Below are positions 25,982 through 34,218 of a stretch of 64,000 nt of DNA, in pieces. This DNA is from Chryseobacterium herbae (GTDB lineage: Bacteria; Bacteroidota; Bacteroidia; Flavobacteriales; Weeksellaceae). The stretch is taken from positions 1 through 64,000 of the forward strand of contig NZ_JAOAMU010000002.1 in assembly GCF_025154075.1 (NCBI RefSeq), written 5' to 3'. The first letter of the stretch is position 1. Every line of letters begins with the position of its first letter. The notes beneath the pieces are model-generated. The model did not search any database. It was not told the DNA's origin and saw only the letters and a program-made list of their open reading frames with translations. The position numbers and the translations under genes were made by a program.

Positions 25982-26566
25982 TTAGTCCAGTATTTTAAGA
26001 TTGATTTCAATAATGCCTTTCAGTATTTCCGGTGAGCTTTCCATCCTTTTGGTCACATGAATGCCGTTCCAAAAATTACTCAGGTGCCAGCCGATGAGTT
26101 CCGGATCTTCTGTGCTGGTGATTAGTCCGTTTTCCTGTGCATTTCTTACCGTCTCTGCGAACAGAACCTGCAGTTTTTTCAGCATCTGAGCGGTGATCTT
26201 TTTTATTTCATCATCCTTTTCAGAAAGCTGTACTAATGCATTTCCCAGATAACAGCCGGGCTCTTTGTCACATTCAGCAGTGTTGGCGATATTCAGAAAA
26301 AAACGTTTGAGGAATTGGATTTTATTTTCAGATGCAGCAAGGCTTTCCGAAATTTTTTGATAAAAATGGTCTGAAAACTGGCTGATGGAGCGCATATAAA
26401 GTTCTTTCTTTCCTCCTTTGAAGGTGAGATAAAAACTGCCTTTTCCGATGCCCATTGCATGTAGCAGTTCCTCGGCAGAAGCTGTATCATAGCCTTTGTC
26501 TCTGAAAACTTCAGTTGCTTTTTCTACAACTTCATGCTCGTCAAATATTTTAGGTCTTCCTGCCAT
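25982..26566 (-). CDS. TetR/AcrR-family repressor
   Basis: 194 aa. Start at MAGRPKIFDEHEVV (26566), the normal TetR opening; the upstream extension to 26629 crosses the promoter and is rejected. Helix-turn-helix in residues about 10-55 (ATEVFRDKGYDTASAEELLHA, MGIGKGSFYLTFKGGKKEL), then an all-helical ligand domain with a CDKEPGCYLGNALVQL segment typical of the YvdT/TetR_C group. Its promoter contains an 18-bp palindrome between -33 and -7, so it is autoregulated; the same site lies before the SDR gene that follows 69 nt downstream. Confidence 0.88.
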   Translation of the reverse strand: MAGRPKIFDEHEVVEKATEVFRDKGYDTASAEELLHAMGIGKGSFYLTFKGGKKELYMRSISQFSDHFYQKISESLAASENKIQFLKRFFLNIANTAECDKEPGCYLGNALVQLSEKDDEIKKITAQMLKKLQVLFAETVRNAQENGLITSTEDPELIGWHLSNFWNGIHVTKRMESSPEILKGIIEINLKILD

Positions 26567-26584
26567 TGGGATTATTTTCTGGGA

Positions 26585-26616
26585 CAAAGGTATGTAATTG
26601 TACCGTTCGGTACAAA
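26585..26616 (-). promoter_or_regulatory. Autoregulated promoter of the TetR gene
   Basis: On the minus strand: TTTG (26613-26616), exact 20-nt spacer, TACCTTTG (26585-26592). The operator TTGTACCGTTCGGTACAA (26598-26615) fills the spacer and covers the -33 box, the expected position for repression. Confidence 0.8.
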
Positions 26617-26687
26617 ATAAAAAATTCAATATGTTTTATAGTTTCTGTCGATTACAAAACCAGAGGATTGAATAAAAGTGCATCATC

Positions 26688-27221
26688 CTACAGATCTAAA
26701 GTCATAAAAACAGCAGTTTCCTCCGGATTGTCATACAGTCTTGTGTTCAGTCCTGTAATGCTGAATCCCATCCGTCTGTAAAACTGGATCGCCGGATAAT
26801 TGGTGTTCTGTGTTTCAAGTTCAATGATTCTGCAGTTTAAATGTCTCGCTTCACGAACAGCATTTTTGATCAGCTGAGCTCCGGCTCCGCTTCTTCTGAA
26901 TTTTTCACTGATCAGAATATTTTCGATGTAAAAGCTGTTATTCCACGTTCGGTGTTCACAAATGATCCAGCCTATGAGCTCTCCATCTTCAAAAACGCCG
27001 AAAGAATATCCTTTTTCAATGATTTCATTTAGCTCTTCAATGTCGTTGGAATCGGTTTCCCAGACTTTGGAGTAGGGCATAAATTTTTCTTTGAGTACAA
27101 ATTCAAAAGAACCACCATATTCAACAAAAGAAACAGACAGGATTTTATCCGTAGTGTATCCATTAAGTCCCCAATTGATTGTAGGATTTTCGGTCAGTTT
27201 TTCTAATTTTTTGCTCTCCAT
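26688..27221 (-). CDS. GNAT N-acetyltransferase, streptothricin-acetyltransferase-like
   Basis: 177 aa, cytoplasmic. GNAT fold with acetyl-CoA motif FRRSGAGAQLIKNAV and the motifs WNNSFYIENILI, IIELETQNTNYPAIQFYRRMGF and GLNTRLYDNPEE. The LETQxxNxxAxxFYxxxGF and final LYDN segments are those of streptothricin acetyltransferases (Sat-type), but many such homologues act on other amines. Third gene of a likely unit with the VOC and TPR genes (24-nt gap upstream). Confidence 0.82.
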   Translation of the reverse strand: MESKKLEKLTENPTINWGLNGYTTDKILSVSFVEYGGSFEFVLKEKFMPYSKVWETDSNDIEELNEIIEKGYSFGVFEDGELIGWIICEHRTWNNSFYIENILISEKFRRSGAGAQLIKNAVREARHLNCRIIELETQNTNYPAIQFYRRMGFSITGLNTRLYDNPEETAVFMTLDL

Positions 27222-27245
27222 GGAAATGTGGAATGTGATTGATTG

Positions 27246-27638
27246 TTACTGGATTTCTGTGCAGATTTCTACTAAATAATGATCCGGATCTTTGATATAC
27301 GCTACCTTTTGCCCCCAGGGTTTTACGGCCACTTCTTCATAGAGAACAGCTCCGTTTTCAATTGCTTTTTCTACCAGTTTCTCCACATCATCAGTAGTAA
27401 ATCCCAGTTCAATTCCGAAAGGTTTTTCTTCCGATTTAGAAGATAAAAATCCCTTTTTTATATTGGAACCGGCCAGACTTATAGATGCAAAAGAAAGGCT
27501 GGTTTCTCCGGTAAGCAGTTCTCCGTAGTCTTTTTCAGGCGTGATGAATTTAATGGGGGTATCAAATGTTTGATGGTAAAAATTCATTGACTTTTCAACA
27601 TCTTCAACGTATAAAATGATGTATTTGAATTTGATCAT
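27246..27638 (-). CDS. VOC-family (glyoxalase/bleomycin-resistance fold) protein
   Basis: 130 aa. Start at MIKFKYIILYVEDVEKS (27638), the usual VOC N-terminus. Two beta-alpha-beta-beta-beta halves: KSMNFYHQTFDTPIKF in the first and VEKLVEKAIENGAVLYEE, KPWGQKVAYIKDPDHYLVEI in the second; candidate metal ligands are His/Glu in the last segment (DPDHYLVEI). Could be a dioxygenase-type, resistance or unknown small-molecule protein. 5 nt behind the TPR gene, 24 nt ahead of the GNAT gene. Confidence 0.82.
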   Translation of the reverse strand: MIKFKYIILYVEDVEKSMNFYHQTFDTPIKFITPEKDYGELLTGETSLSFASISLAGSNIKKGFLSSKSEEKPFGIELGFTTDDVEKLVEKAIENGAVLYEEVAVKPWGQKVAYIKDPDHYLVEICTEIQ

Positions 27639-27643
27639 ATGAA

Positions 27644-28690
27644 TCAGTTTTTTGTACATACTTGGTTAAAAAGTTGTGTTCCTTCGGTTTGTTCGAACTC
27701 TTTTAATTTTTTTAAGGCAGTGCAAGCTGTAACCACATCTTTTTTGTCAAGGCTGATGGAAACCGTATTATACAGTGCATCTACATTGGTATTATCGAGG
27801 TCAAATGCTTTGTTAAATAGTTCAATGGCTTTATCTAATTTCTTATCGTTTAGAGCGTTAATTCCTTTGTTGTATGTTTCACTAGATAATGTTTTATCTT
27901 TTATTGTGACAGGGATTTTACCAGAATCCTTATGCTCATTTTTAAAAAAAGCAAATTTCATCGTTGCCTGTGGATACTCAGTCTTGTGTTTAAAAGAATA
28001 GGGGATAATTACCTGATCAAAGTTTTTAAAAGCTGTAATGGTCCATTGATGGTAACTTTTTTCAATAGTTGATTTTAAAAACTCCATACCTTTTACATTC
28101 TTCTTAGATTCAGGAGTGTTTTCATATTGTAAATCAACCTTTTGTTTTTTTGGATAAATAATAATATTTCCTTTTACAGTAAGATTACTATTGTACATAT
28201 AGTCTTCCGGTATCTCAAAGAAAATATTCTTTTTAAGGGAAGGGGTAAAATATGGGCTGGCCACTGCGATACTGTCATTCTTTAATGTACTAAGATATTC
28301 GTTCTGAAGTTTTGAAATTCGAACGAACCATATTTTCTCTATTTTATCGTTACTGGTGATTCCATCAGCTCTATCAATAACAGTTAATGTATCACTAGTT
28401 AACTTATCAATTTCATAGAAGGTTTTTGGTGAAGTTCTGATGCTTTTATTTTCTAACTTAATATCAAAGCATTTTTTTCGATCTTCAAATATCGGATCTG
28501 GATATTCGCAAAGTTGGTGATCAGAAAGTTTCCAGATTAAAAATCGATCAGATCTTTCTGAAAGATTTCGGCTTCCGTCCAGCATACTGGATTTTACCAG
28601 TGCCCAATCATCAACTACTTGCTGCTTATTGATTTGTGAACTTGTTTTAATGAGAAAGAAAATAAGAAAAAAGGAAATATACCTGCGCAT
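27644..28690 (-). CDS. Exported protein with C-terminal TPR repeats
   Basis: 348 aa. Signal peptide (MRRYISFFLIFFLIKTSS-Q). Residues 20-250 form a domain I do not recognise (CEYPDPIFEDRKKCF, FYEIDKLTSDTLTVIDR), which resembles a lipocalin-like stress or expression-level domain seen in unknown flavobacterial proteins. Residues about 265-345 hold two to three TPR repeats (YNKGINALNDKKLDKAIELF, LDNTNVDALYNTVSISLDKKD). Probably periplasmic, in one unit with the VOC and GNAT genes. Confidence 0.7.
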   Translation of the reverse strand: MRRYISFFLIFFLIKTSSQINKQQVVDDWALVKSSMLDGSRNLSERSDRFLIWKLSDHQLCEYPDPIFEDRKKCFDIKLENKSIRTSPKTFYEIDKLTSDTLTVIDRADGITSNDKIEKIWFVRISKLQNEYLSTLKNDSIAVASPYFTPSLKKNIFFEIPEDYMYNSNLTVKGNIIIYPKKQKVDLQYENTPESKKNVKGMEFLKSTIEKSYHQWTITAFKNFDQVIIPYSFKHKTEYPQATMKFAFFKNEHKDSGKIPVTIKDKTLSSETYNKGINALNDKKLDKAIELFNKAFDLDNTNVDALYNTVSISLDKKDVVTACTALKKLKEFEQTEGTQLFNQVCTKN

Positions 28691-28894
28691 AAATTAAGCT
28701 ATTAATTAGAGCTGTAAAAGTAAGTAAATTTCTAATGTAATAAATCTGGTATTTCTGAAACACTTGCTGGTCTAGACTCTTTCAGATATAAAGGCATTTT
28801 TCTATAGGAGGTCACCCGAACTAATAAAAATTGAAAGCTTACAGGTTTGATTAAATTTAAATAAAATTTCACACTCCAAAACGTACAAAACCCT

Positions 28895-28902
28895 TAAATT
28901 TG
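28895..28902 (+). promoter_or_regulatory. -7 box of pafA
   Basis: TAAATTTG, exact TAnnTTTG, 21 nt before the start codon. No clear -33 box. Confidence 0.55.
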
Positions 28903-28923
28903 TGGTCAACAAAAATTTACTAG

Positions 28924-30570
28924 ATGCTTAGGAAAATTTCAATTGCGGGAGCGGCTTTATTGTCCGTAATTACAATCAATGCTCAGAAGAACAAAAATTC
29001 TCAATTAGAAAGACCCAAATTAGTCGTAGGATTAGTTGTAGATCAGATGAGGTGGGATTATCTGTACCGTTTTTACGATAAATACGGAAATGATGGTTTT
29101 AAAAGACTCCTGAATACAGGATATTCTTTAAATAATGTCCACATTCCCTACGTACCTACCATTACAGCTTTGGGACATACCTGCATCTATACAGGTTCTG
29201 TACCTGCGATCCACGGGATTGCCGGAAACGACTGGACAGATAAAGAAACCGGGAAAAATGTTTACTGTACGGCAGACGACAGCGTTCAGCCGGTAGGAAC
29301 AACCAATGCGAAAATCGGAAGTCATTCTCCAAAAAACCTTTGGTCTACCACTGTAACCGACGAATTGAGACTGGCTACCAACTTTCAAGGAAAAGTGATC
29401 GGAGTTTCGCTGAAAGACCGTGCTTCCATTCTTCCTGCGGGCCATACGCCGAACGGAGCCTTCTGGTTTGATGACAGTACCGGAAATTTCATTACAAGTT
29501 CTTGGTATATGAATGACCTGCCTCAGTGGGTGAAGTCGTTCAATGGACAGAATCTGCCTGAAAAATTAGTAGCGAACGGCTGGAATACTTTACTTCCGAT
29601 TAATCAATATACAGAAAGCTCACCTGACAATTCTTCATGGGAAGGACTACTGGGAAGTGCAAAAACACCTGTTTTCCCTTACAGCAATTTGGCTCAGGAT
29701 TATCAGACTAAAAAAGATAACATCCGTTATACACCTTTCGGAAATACGCTGACGCTGAAACTGGCTGAAGCTTCTGTAGATGGAGAAAAATTAGGAGGTG
29801 ATAATATTACTGACTTCCTGGCAATCAACCTGGCTTCTACAGATTATGCAGGTCATAAATTCGGACCGAATTCTATTGAAGTGGAAGATGTTTATCTGAG
29901 ACTTGATCAGGATCTGGCTCAGTTTTTCAGCTACCTGGATTCGAAAGTAGGAAAAGGGGAGTACACGGTTTTCCTTTCTGCTGACCATGGTGGAGCGCAT
30001 TCCGTAGGATTCCTTAAAGAACACAAGATCACAACAGGATTTTTCGGGGAAGGAATGGAAAAAGATATCAATCAGAAGCTGAAAGATAAATTCGGAGTGG
30101 ATAAACTGATCAATGCAGTAGATAATTATCAGATTTATTTCGACAGAAAGCTGATGCAGGACAACAAAATTGAACTGGATGACCTGAGAGATTTTACAAT
30201 CAGAGAATTACAGAAGGATCCAACGGTTTTATATGCAGTATCTGTAGACGAAGTTCAGGAAGCTACTATTCCGGAACCGATTAAGCAAAGAATCATCAAC
30301 GGAATCAACAGACAGAGAAGTGGCGATATCCAGCTGATCTCTCACGATTCCATGCTTCCTCCATACTCTAAAACAGGAACGACACACAGTGTATGGAATT
30401 CGTATGACTCACACATTCCATTAATCTTTATGGGATGGGGAATCCAGAAAGGAGAAAGCAATAAAGCGTATAACATGACTGATATTGCCCCTACCGTTTC
30501 ATCATTACTGAAAATTCAGTTCCCGAGTGGAAATGTAGGAAACCCGATTACGGAGGTTATTGGAAGATAA
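28924..30570 (+). CDS. pafA: PafA-type alkaline phosphatase
   Basis: 548 aa, exported (signal peptide ending INAQ). Phosphate-irrepressible alkaline phosphatase of the PafA group, hydrolysing a wide range of phosphate monoesters in the periplasm. Zn-site motif VVDQMRWDYLYR with the first metal Asp (40), Thr nucleophile in VPTITALGHT (residues 77-86), LASTDYAGHKFGPNS (Asp/His ligands), LSADHGGAHSVGF, and the C-terminal THSVWNSYDSHIP and TDIAPTVSSLL. I recognise near-identity with the structurally studied Elizabethkingia enzyme over most of its length. Monocistronic with its own -7 box and terminator. Confidence 0.96.
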   Translation: MLRKISIAGAALLSVITINAQKNKNSQLERPKLVVGLVVDQMRWDYLYRFYDKYGNDGFKRLLNTGYSLNNVHIPYVPTITALGHTCIYTGSVPAIHGIAGNDWTDKETGKNVYCTADDSVQPVGTTNAKIGSHSPKNLWSTTVTDELRLATNFQGKVIGVSLKDRASILPAGHTPNGAFWFDDSTGNFITSSWYMNDLPQWVKSFNGQNLPEKLVANGWNTLLPINQYTESSPDNSSWEGLLGSAKTPVFPYSNLAQDYQTKKDNIRYTPFGNTLTLKLAEASVDGEKLGGDNITDFLAINLASTDYAGHKFGPNSIEVEDVYLRLDQDLAQFFSYLDSKVGKGEYTVFLSADHGGAHSVGFLKEHKITTGFFGEGMEKDINQKLKDKFGVDKLINAVDNYQIYFDRKLMQDNKIELDDLRDFTIRELQKDPTVLYAVSVDEVQEATIPEPIKQRIINGINRQRSGDIQLISHDSMLPPYSKTGTTHSVWNSYDSHIPLIFMGWGIQKGESNKAYNMTDIAPTVSSLLKIQFPSGNVGNPITEVIGR

Positions 30571-30592
30571 TTAAAACCTTATAATATTAAAG

Positions 30593-30620
30593 AACATTCC
30601 TTTCGGGGAATGTTTTTTTT
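30593..30620 (+). terminator. Terminator of pafA
   Basis: AACATTCC-TTTCGG-GGAATGTT hairpin followed by a T tract, 23 nt behind the stop. Confidence 0.9.
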
Positions 30621-30735
30621 TGATGTATAGGTTTGCTTATAAAAATTAAATCTGAGTTTTGATGAATACGCTGAAGCCTTTGCTTTAATATTAAATTTTT
30701 ACCTTTATTTAATTCTATTTTTAGGGATATATTAT

Positions 30736-30743
30736 TATATTTG
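30736..30743 (+). promoter_or_regulatory. -7 box of the second bacteriocin-like gene
   Basis: TATATTTG, exact TAnnTTTG. It predicts a start near 30750, so translation begins at ATG 30768 and not at 30741. Confidence 0.5.
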
Positions 30744-30767
30744 AAAAAACTAATTAAATATGTAGTC

Positions 30768-30926
30768 ATGAAAAAATTATCAAGAGAAAATCTAAAAATG
30801 ATCAAGGGTAATGGAGATTTAGCATGTTCAGTTGACCTTAGATGTCCACCAAAGCATGTCTGCTGCAATAGAGTTTGCCTGAAAACAACCGAAATAGTCC
30901 ATTTACCTATTTGTGAAGAAATATAA
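30768..30926 (+). CDS. Bacteriocin-like peptide with leader
   Basis: 52 aa. Leader MKKLSRENLKMIKGNGD matches the flavobacterial leader pattern MKxLxRxxLKxIxGG, here with Gly-Asn-Gly at the expected cut. The mature part of about 35 residues has six Cys (LACSVDLRC, HVCCNRVC, LPIC), enough for three disulfides. Same class as the minus-strand peptide at 24730 but with a different Cys pattern. Own -7 box and terminator; no transporter or peptidase nearby. Confidence 0.75.
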   Translation: MKKLSRENLKMIKGNGDLACSVDLRCPPKHVCCNRVCLKTTEIVHLPICEEI

Positions 30927-31030
30927 TGACAGCTGACTTGGTATCTGATTTACTTTGCTATTTCAGTTCCCAGGCGGAAATGTAAGTAATGAAATATCGG
31001 GGGATATTTTTTTCCATATCATAAAGTCAA

Positions 31031-31060
31031 AGGGATGCAGTTTTTGCATCTCTTTTTTTT
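31031..31060 (+). terminator. Terminator of the 30768 peptide gene
   Basis: AGGGATGCA / TGCATCTCT hairpin followed by nine T. Confidence 0.8.
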
Positions 31061-31078
31061 TGTATTGATTTCAATCAA

Positions 31079-31333
31079 TCATTTCAACTTATTTAAAATA
31101 ACAAAAATATTATTTGGAAGGGTTGCTCTTATATTGATGGTATCCTGGTTTCCTGAGCCAAATGTGATCCTGAGAGCCATTCCGTTGGCACCCGCGCCAT
31201 TGACCATAATAATGTAATTTCCTGCAGATAAATTAAGAGTAGAACGGGGCACAAGATACAAATTACCGGTTGTGATAAAAGTGGTAAAGCTGTTAATATA
31301 AGATGATCCATTATTACGGCTGTATAAGCTCAT
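31079..31333 (-). pseudogene. Probable C-terminal fragment of a secreted beta-rich protein
   Basis: 84-codon frame overlapping the end of the upstream TPR gene by 20 nt. The sequence (SSYINSFTTFITTGNLYLVP, LNLSAGNYIIMVNGAGANGM, ALRITFGSGNQDTINIRATL) looks like the last beta-sandwich of a larger surface protein and has no signal peptide or plausible start. Together with the missing DNA-binding end of the upstream gene it suggests a deletion that joined two genes. It could still be a real small protein. Confidence 0.45.
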
Positions 31334-32444
31334 GAATTTTTTGCTTATACTGAAGATTTCGTTTCCTGATCCTGAAAATCAGATAGAGAAGCAGAATAAT
31401 GAGAAGACCTCCAATACCTGCAATGACGCCCGTAAAATAATAATACCGGGTTTTCATTTCCGTACTTTTCTTCAGCGTTTCCTTATTGTGTTCATTGATG
31501 GCATGATTGATAGAACTCAATTCATTCTGCTCCCTCTGAAAACGCATCTCAAAATATTTCCTGCTGTAATTTTGATACAGACCGGACTTTCCCATCGCCA
31601 GATAATTGTCGGACATTTCTTTGTAAATTCCTTCATTGAGGATTAGGTCACCGGTATTTTTACTGAGATCTTCAGCTTTGACAAGCAGCTGCAGAGCTGT
31701 TTCATTTTCCTTTTTCTGTTTGTACATTTCAGCCATTCCTTTGAGTGCAAATGCTTCCAGGCTTTTGGCTTTGTTTTTCCGGGCATATTCTGCAGATTGG
31801 ATAAATGCCTGATCAGCCTTTTCAAGCTGGTTGAGATTAAGGTAACAATAGCCGATATTATAGTAGACCACACTCATATTGGAATAAGTCGTCTGTTTAT
31901 GTTTTATTTTTTCAAAATTCTGAATGGAGATCAGAAATTTTTCAAGGGCAATTTCGGGATTCGACTGGCTTTTATAAATCATTCCCCGGATAGCATAGCT
32001 TCTTGCCGTTTCAATATGTTTTTCAGGAAGATCATCCGGAAGTTTAGCTAGAAATTGATCTGCTTCGTTCAGTGTTTCAAGGCTTTTGCTGAAAAGTTCC
32101 ATCTGCTGGTACTGGATAGCAGCTGAGATCAGGACGCTGGTACGAACCTTCAGATCATTCGTTTTTTCCGCGGTTTCTTTTGCTTTTAAAAGATACTGAA
32201 GCGACTGGTCGAAATCTCTTTTTGCAATACTAGCGGTGGAAAGAAGCTGATAAATACCGATTTGCTTATGAATATCCTTTTCCTTTGTGATGAGGTTTTT
32301 CCCGATCCTGATGGCATTATCTGGATTGTCATAGATCTCAAGGCGTGCTTTCTTCATCAGAGAATCGAAAGAAGTTTTCTGCCCGGAAACGAAGAGGCAG
32401 AAGTTCATAACAACAAGGGTAATAATTTTTAATAAGAATTTCAT
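31314..32444 (-). CDS. TPR membrane protein, truncated relative of the AraC-type regulator upstream
   Basis: 376 aa. Signal/anchor at the N-terminus, six or more TPR repeats over residues 25-310 (for example DQSLQYLLKAKETAEKT, NQLEKADQAFIQSAEYAR, NETALQLLVKAEDLS), one membrane helix (YYYFTGVIAGIGGLLIILLLY) and a short basic tail ending KIHELIQP. The paralogue at 32441-34069 has the same plan but continues into an AraC-type DNA-binding domain, which this copy lacks. It overlaps that gene by 4 nt (ATGA), so both are translationally coupled. Could be a co-sensor or a decayed regulator. Confidence 0.75.
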   Translation of the reverse strand: MKFLLKIITLVVMNFCLFVSGQKTSFDSLMKKARLEIYDNPDNAIRIGKNLITKEKDIHKQIGIYQLLSTASIAKRDFDQSLQYLLKAKETAEKTNDLKVRTSVLISAAIQYQQMELFSKSLETLNEADQFLAKLPDDLPEKHIETARSYAIRGMIYKSQSNPEIALEKFLISIQNFEKIKHKQTTYSNMSVVYYNIGYCYLNLNQLEKADQAFIQSAEYARKNKAKSLEAFALKGMAEMYKQKKENETALQLLVKAEDLSKNTGDLILNEGIYKEMSDNYLAMGKSGLYQNYSRKYFEMRFQREQNELSSINHAINEHNKETLKKSTEMKTRYYYFTGVIAGIGGLLIILLLYLIFRIRKRNLQYKQKIHELIQP

Positions 32445-34069
32445 GATGTTCTGCTTTTACTGATTTCCTGGATATAAGCATTGGGAGACATTCCCGTCAC
32501 CGATTTAAAGACTGTCGTAAACGCGCTGTGGGACGAGAATCCTGAATATTCCGCGAGATAACTGACCTTATAATTTAGATAAACAGGATCGGTTCTCAGG
32601 AGACGTGCAATATGATTAATCCTTAATTCATTAATATAAGCGTTGAAATTTTTTCCTTTACTGCTGTTGATCACTTCAGAAAGATATTTTGTATTCACGC
32701 CCATCTGTGAAGACAATGCGGAAAGCGTCATACTTTTGTCCAGATACCGTTGCTGTTTTTCCCATTCTTCCAGTTTATGGAGGATTTCATTTTCCTTTTC
32801 CTTTGAAATTTTATTGGGATCTTTTTCGGTTGCAGACTCTTCTTTGGAAAGACTCTTAGAGGTGATCTGCTCCATATTTTTCTGTTTTTCAAAAAAATCC
32901 GACTGTTTTTTAAGATCCTTATGGCTGCTTTTCAGAATTAAAAACCAGATAAGAAGACCCATAATCACGATAAGGAAACCACCGGAGATCAGACTTATAT
33001 TTTTCAGCTGTTTCTGTTTCTGGAATTCCAGATTGTTATTCTGGTTGGTTTCTACGAGTTTGACGATATAACGAATGCCTTCTTTGGTACTGGAATCCAG
33101 TTTCGTCCTGAGTTCAGTGTAAAGTTTGTTGTATTGATGGTATTTTTCGTCGTGATGAAGAGCAAAATAATTTTTGGATAAAGATTCGTAAATCTTTGCT
33201 TTCAGGCTGTTGTAAGGAAGGTTTTCTATTTTGGACAGTCCTTTCTCAAGCATTTCCACAGCGGTATGATAGTTTTCCTTTAAAAAATAATAACGGGAGA
33301 GGTTTTCATAAGCCAATGCCTGGATAAAATAGTAATCCGTGTTCTTTTCAGCTAAAATAATTGTGGATTCCAAAAGATATTTAGCTTCCTCCAGCTTATT
33401 CTGTCTCATTAAAAAAGATGCCCTGAACACTTTATTCTCCATTTCAAGGATTCTGTTTTCCTGGTTGTTGAAACCGAGATACTGATCACTTTTGCTGAGG
33501 TTTTCGAGTGCAACAGTATAGTTTCTGTTAATCCCGAAATTAAGCGCCTGAAGCTGGTAAAGCTTGGCTGTGATAACATTCATCCGCGGATTTTCCCCTT
33601 TCAGTAATTTATTATCAACTAAAAGATCCGAAATAATCCTTTGCGACTGGCTGTAAAGATCCAGATTCTGGTACTGGTCGGCGAGATTGTAATCACCGGC
33701 TGCCTGCAGGAAATAGGAGAGGTTTTCTTTTTCCCTTGAATCTTTTTGGCTGTAAATATTGACAGATTGGATATAGTCTCCCTTCATAGCATAGGCCTGC
33801 GAGATGATATTCTGCAGTACAATCCTGTGCTCAGGATTCTGGTCGCTGATCAGAAGACTCTGTGAGTAATTGATGCACTCATCCGGATTCTGATATAATT
33901 TATGAAAAGCTTTGTCCGCCAAAATACTGAAGTCGGGACCGGATTGTCCTTTAGCCCAAACTGAACAGAGAATGATCAATAAAATTTGAACGGTTTGAAT
34001 CCAAATAGTAGGGCAAAAAATAGATTTTTTTTCGATTTTTCTTACAGCTTCCTGATGATCTGTCCTCAA
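32441..34069 (-). CDS. TPR-transmembrane-AraC-type transcription regulator
   Basis: 542 aa one-piece sensor-regulator of a type common in Flavobacteriia. Periplasmic TPR region (residues about 50-330, for example NYTVALENLSKSDQYLG, YHTAVEMLEKGLSKIENL), membrane helix near 360-378 (ISLISGGFLIVIMGLLIWFL), Lys/Glu-rich linker, then AraC/XylS helix-turn-helix pair in the last 110 residues (TLSALSSQMGVNTKYLSEVI and YLAEYSGFSSHSAFTTVFKS, SPNAYIQ). It probably senses a periplasmic signal and binds DNA directly from the membrane. Regulated genes cannot be told; the secreted protein gene at 34219 starts divergently 150 nt away and is a candidate. Confidence 0.85.
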   Translation of the reverse strand: MRTDHQEAVRKIEKKSIFCPTIWIQTVQILLIILCSVWAKGQSGPDFSILADKAFHKLYQNPDECINYSQSLLISDQNPEHRIVLQNIISQAYAMKGDYIQSVNIYSQKDSREKENLSYFLQAAGDYNLADQYQNLDLYSQSQRIISDLLVDNKLLKGENPRMNVITAKLYQLQALNFGINRNYTVALENLSKSDQYLGFNNQENRILEMENKVFRASFLMRQNKLEEAKYLLESTIILAEKNTDYYFIQALAYENLSRYYFLKENYHTAVEMLEKGLSKIENLPYNSLKAKIYESLSKNYFALHHDEKYHQYNKLYTELRTKLDSSTKEGIRYIVKLVETNQNNNLEFQKQKQLKNISLISGGFLIVIMGLLIWFLILKSSHKDLKKQSDFFEKQKNMEQITSKSLSKEESATEKDPNKISKEKENEILHKLEEWEKQQRYLDKSMTLSALSSQMGVNTKYLSEVINSSKGKNFNAYINELRINHIARLLRTDPVYLNYKVSYLAEYSGFSSHSAFTTVFKSVTGMSPNAYIQEISKSRTS

Positions 34070-34218
34070 AGTAGATTTTTGTTATAGGGTTGTATTTTAA
34101 CGATTTATATTTTTTATTCTTTTAAATTTCACGAATTATGTAAGCCAAACTCTTTTGAAAGGGCAAATATAATATTAATATTGTTTCTGCCAATTCAAAA
34201 TATTAAACTTAAATAATT

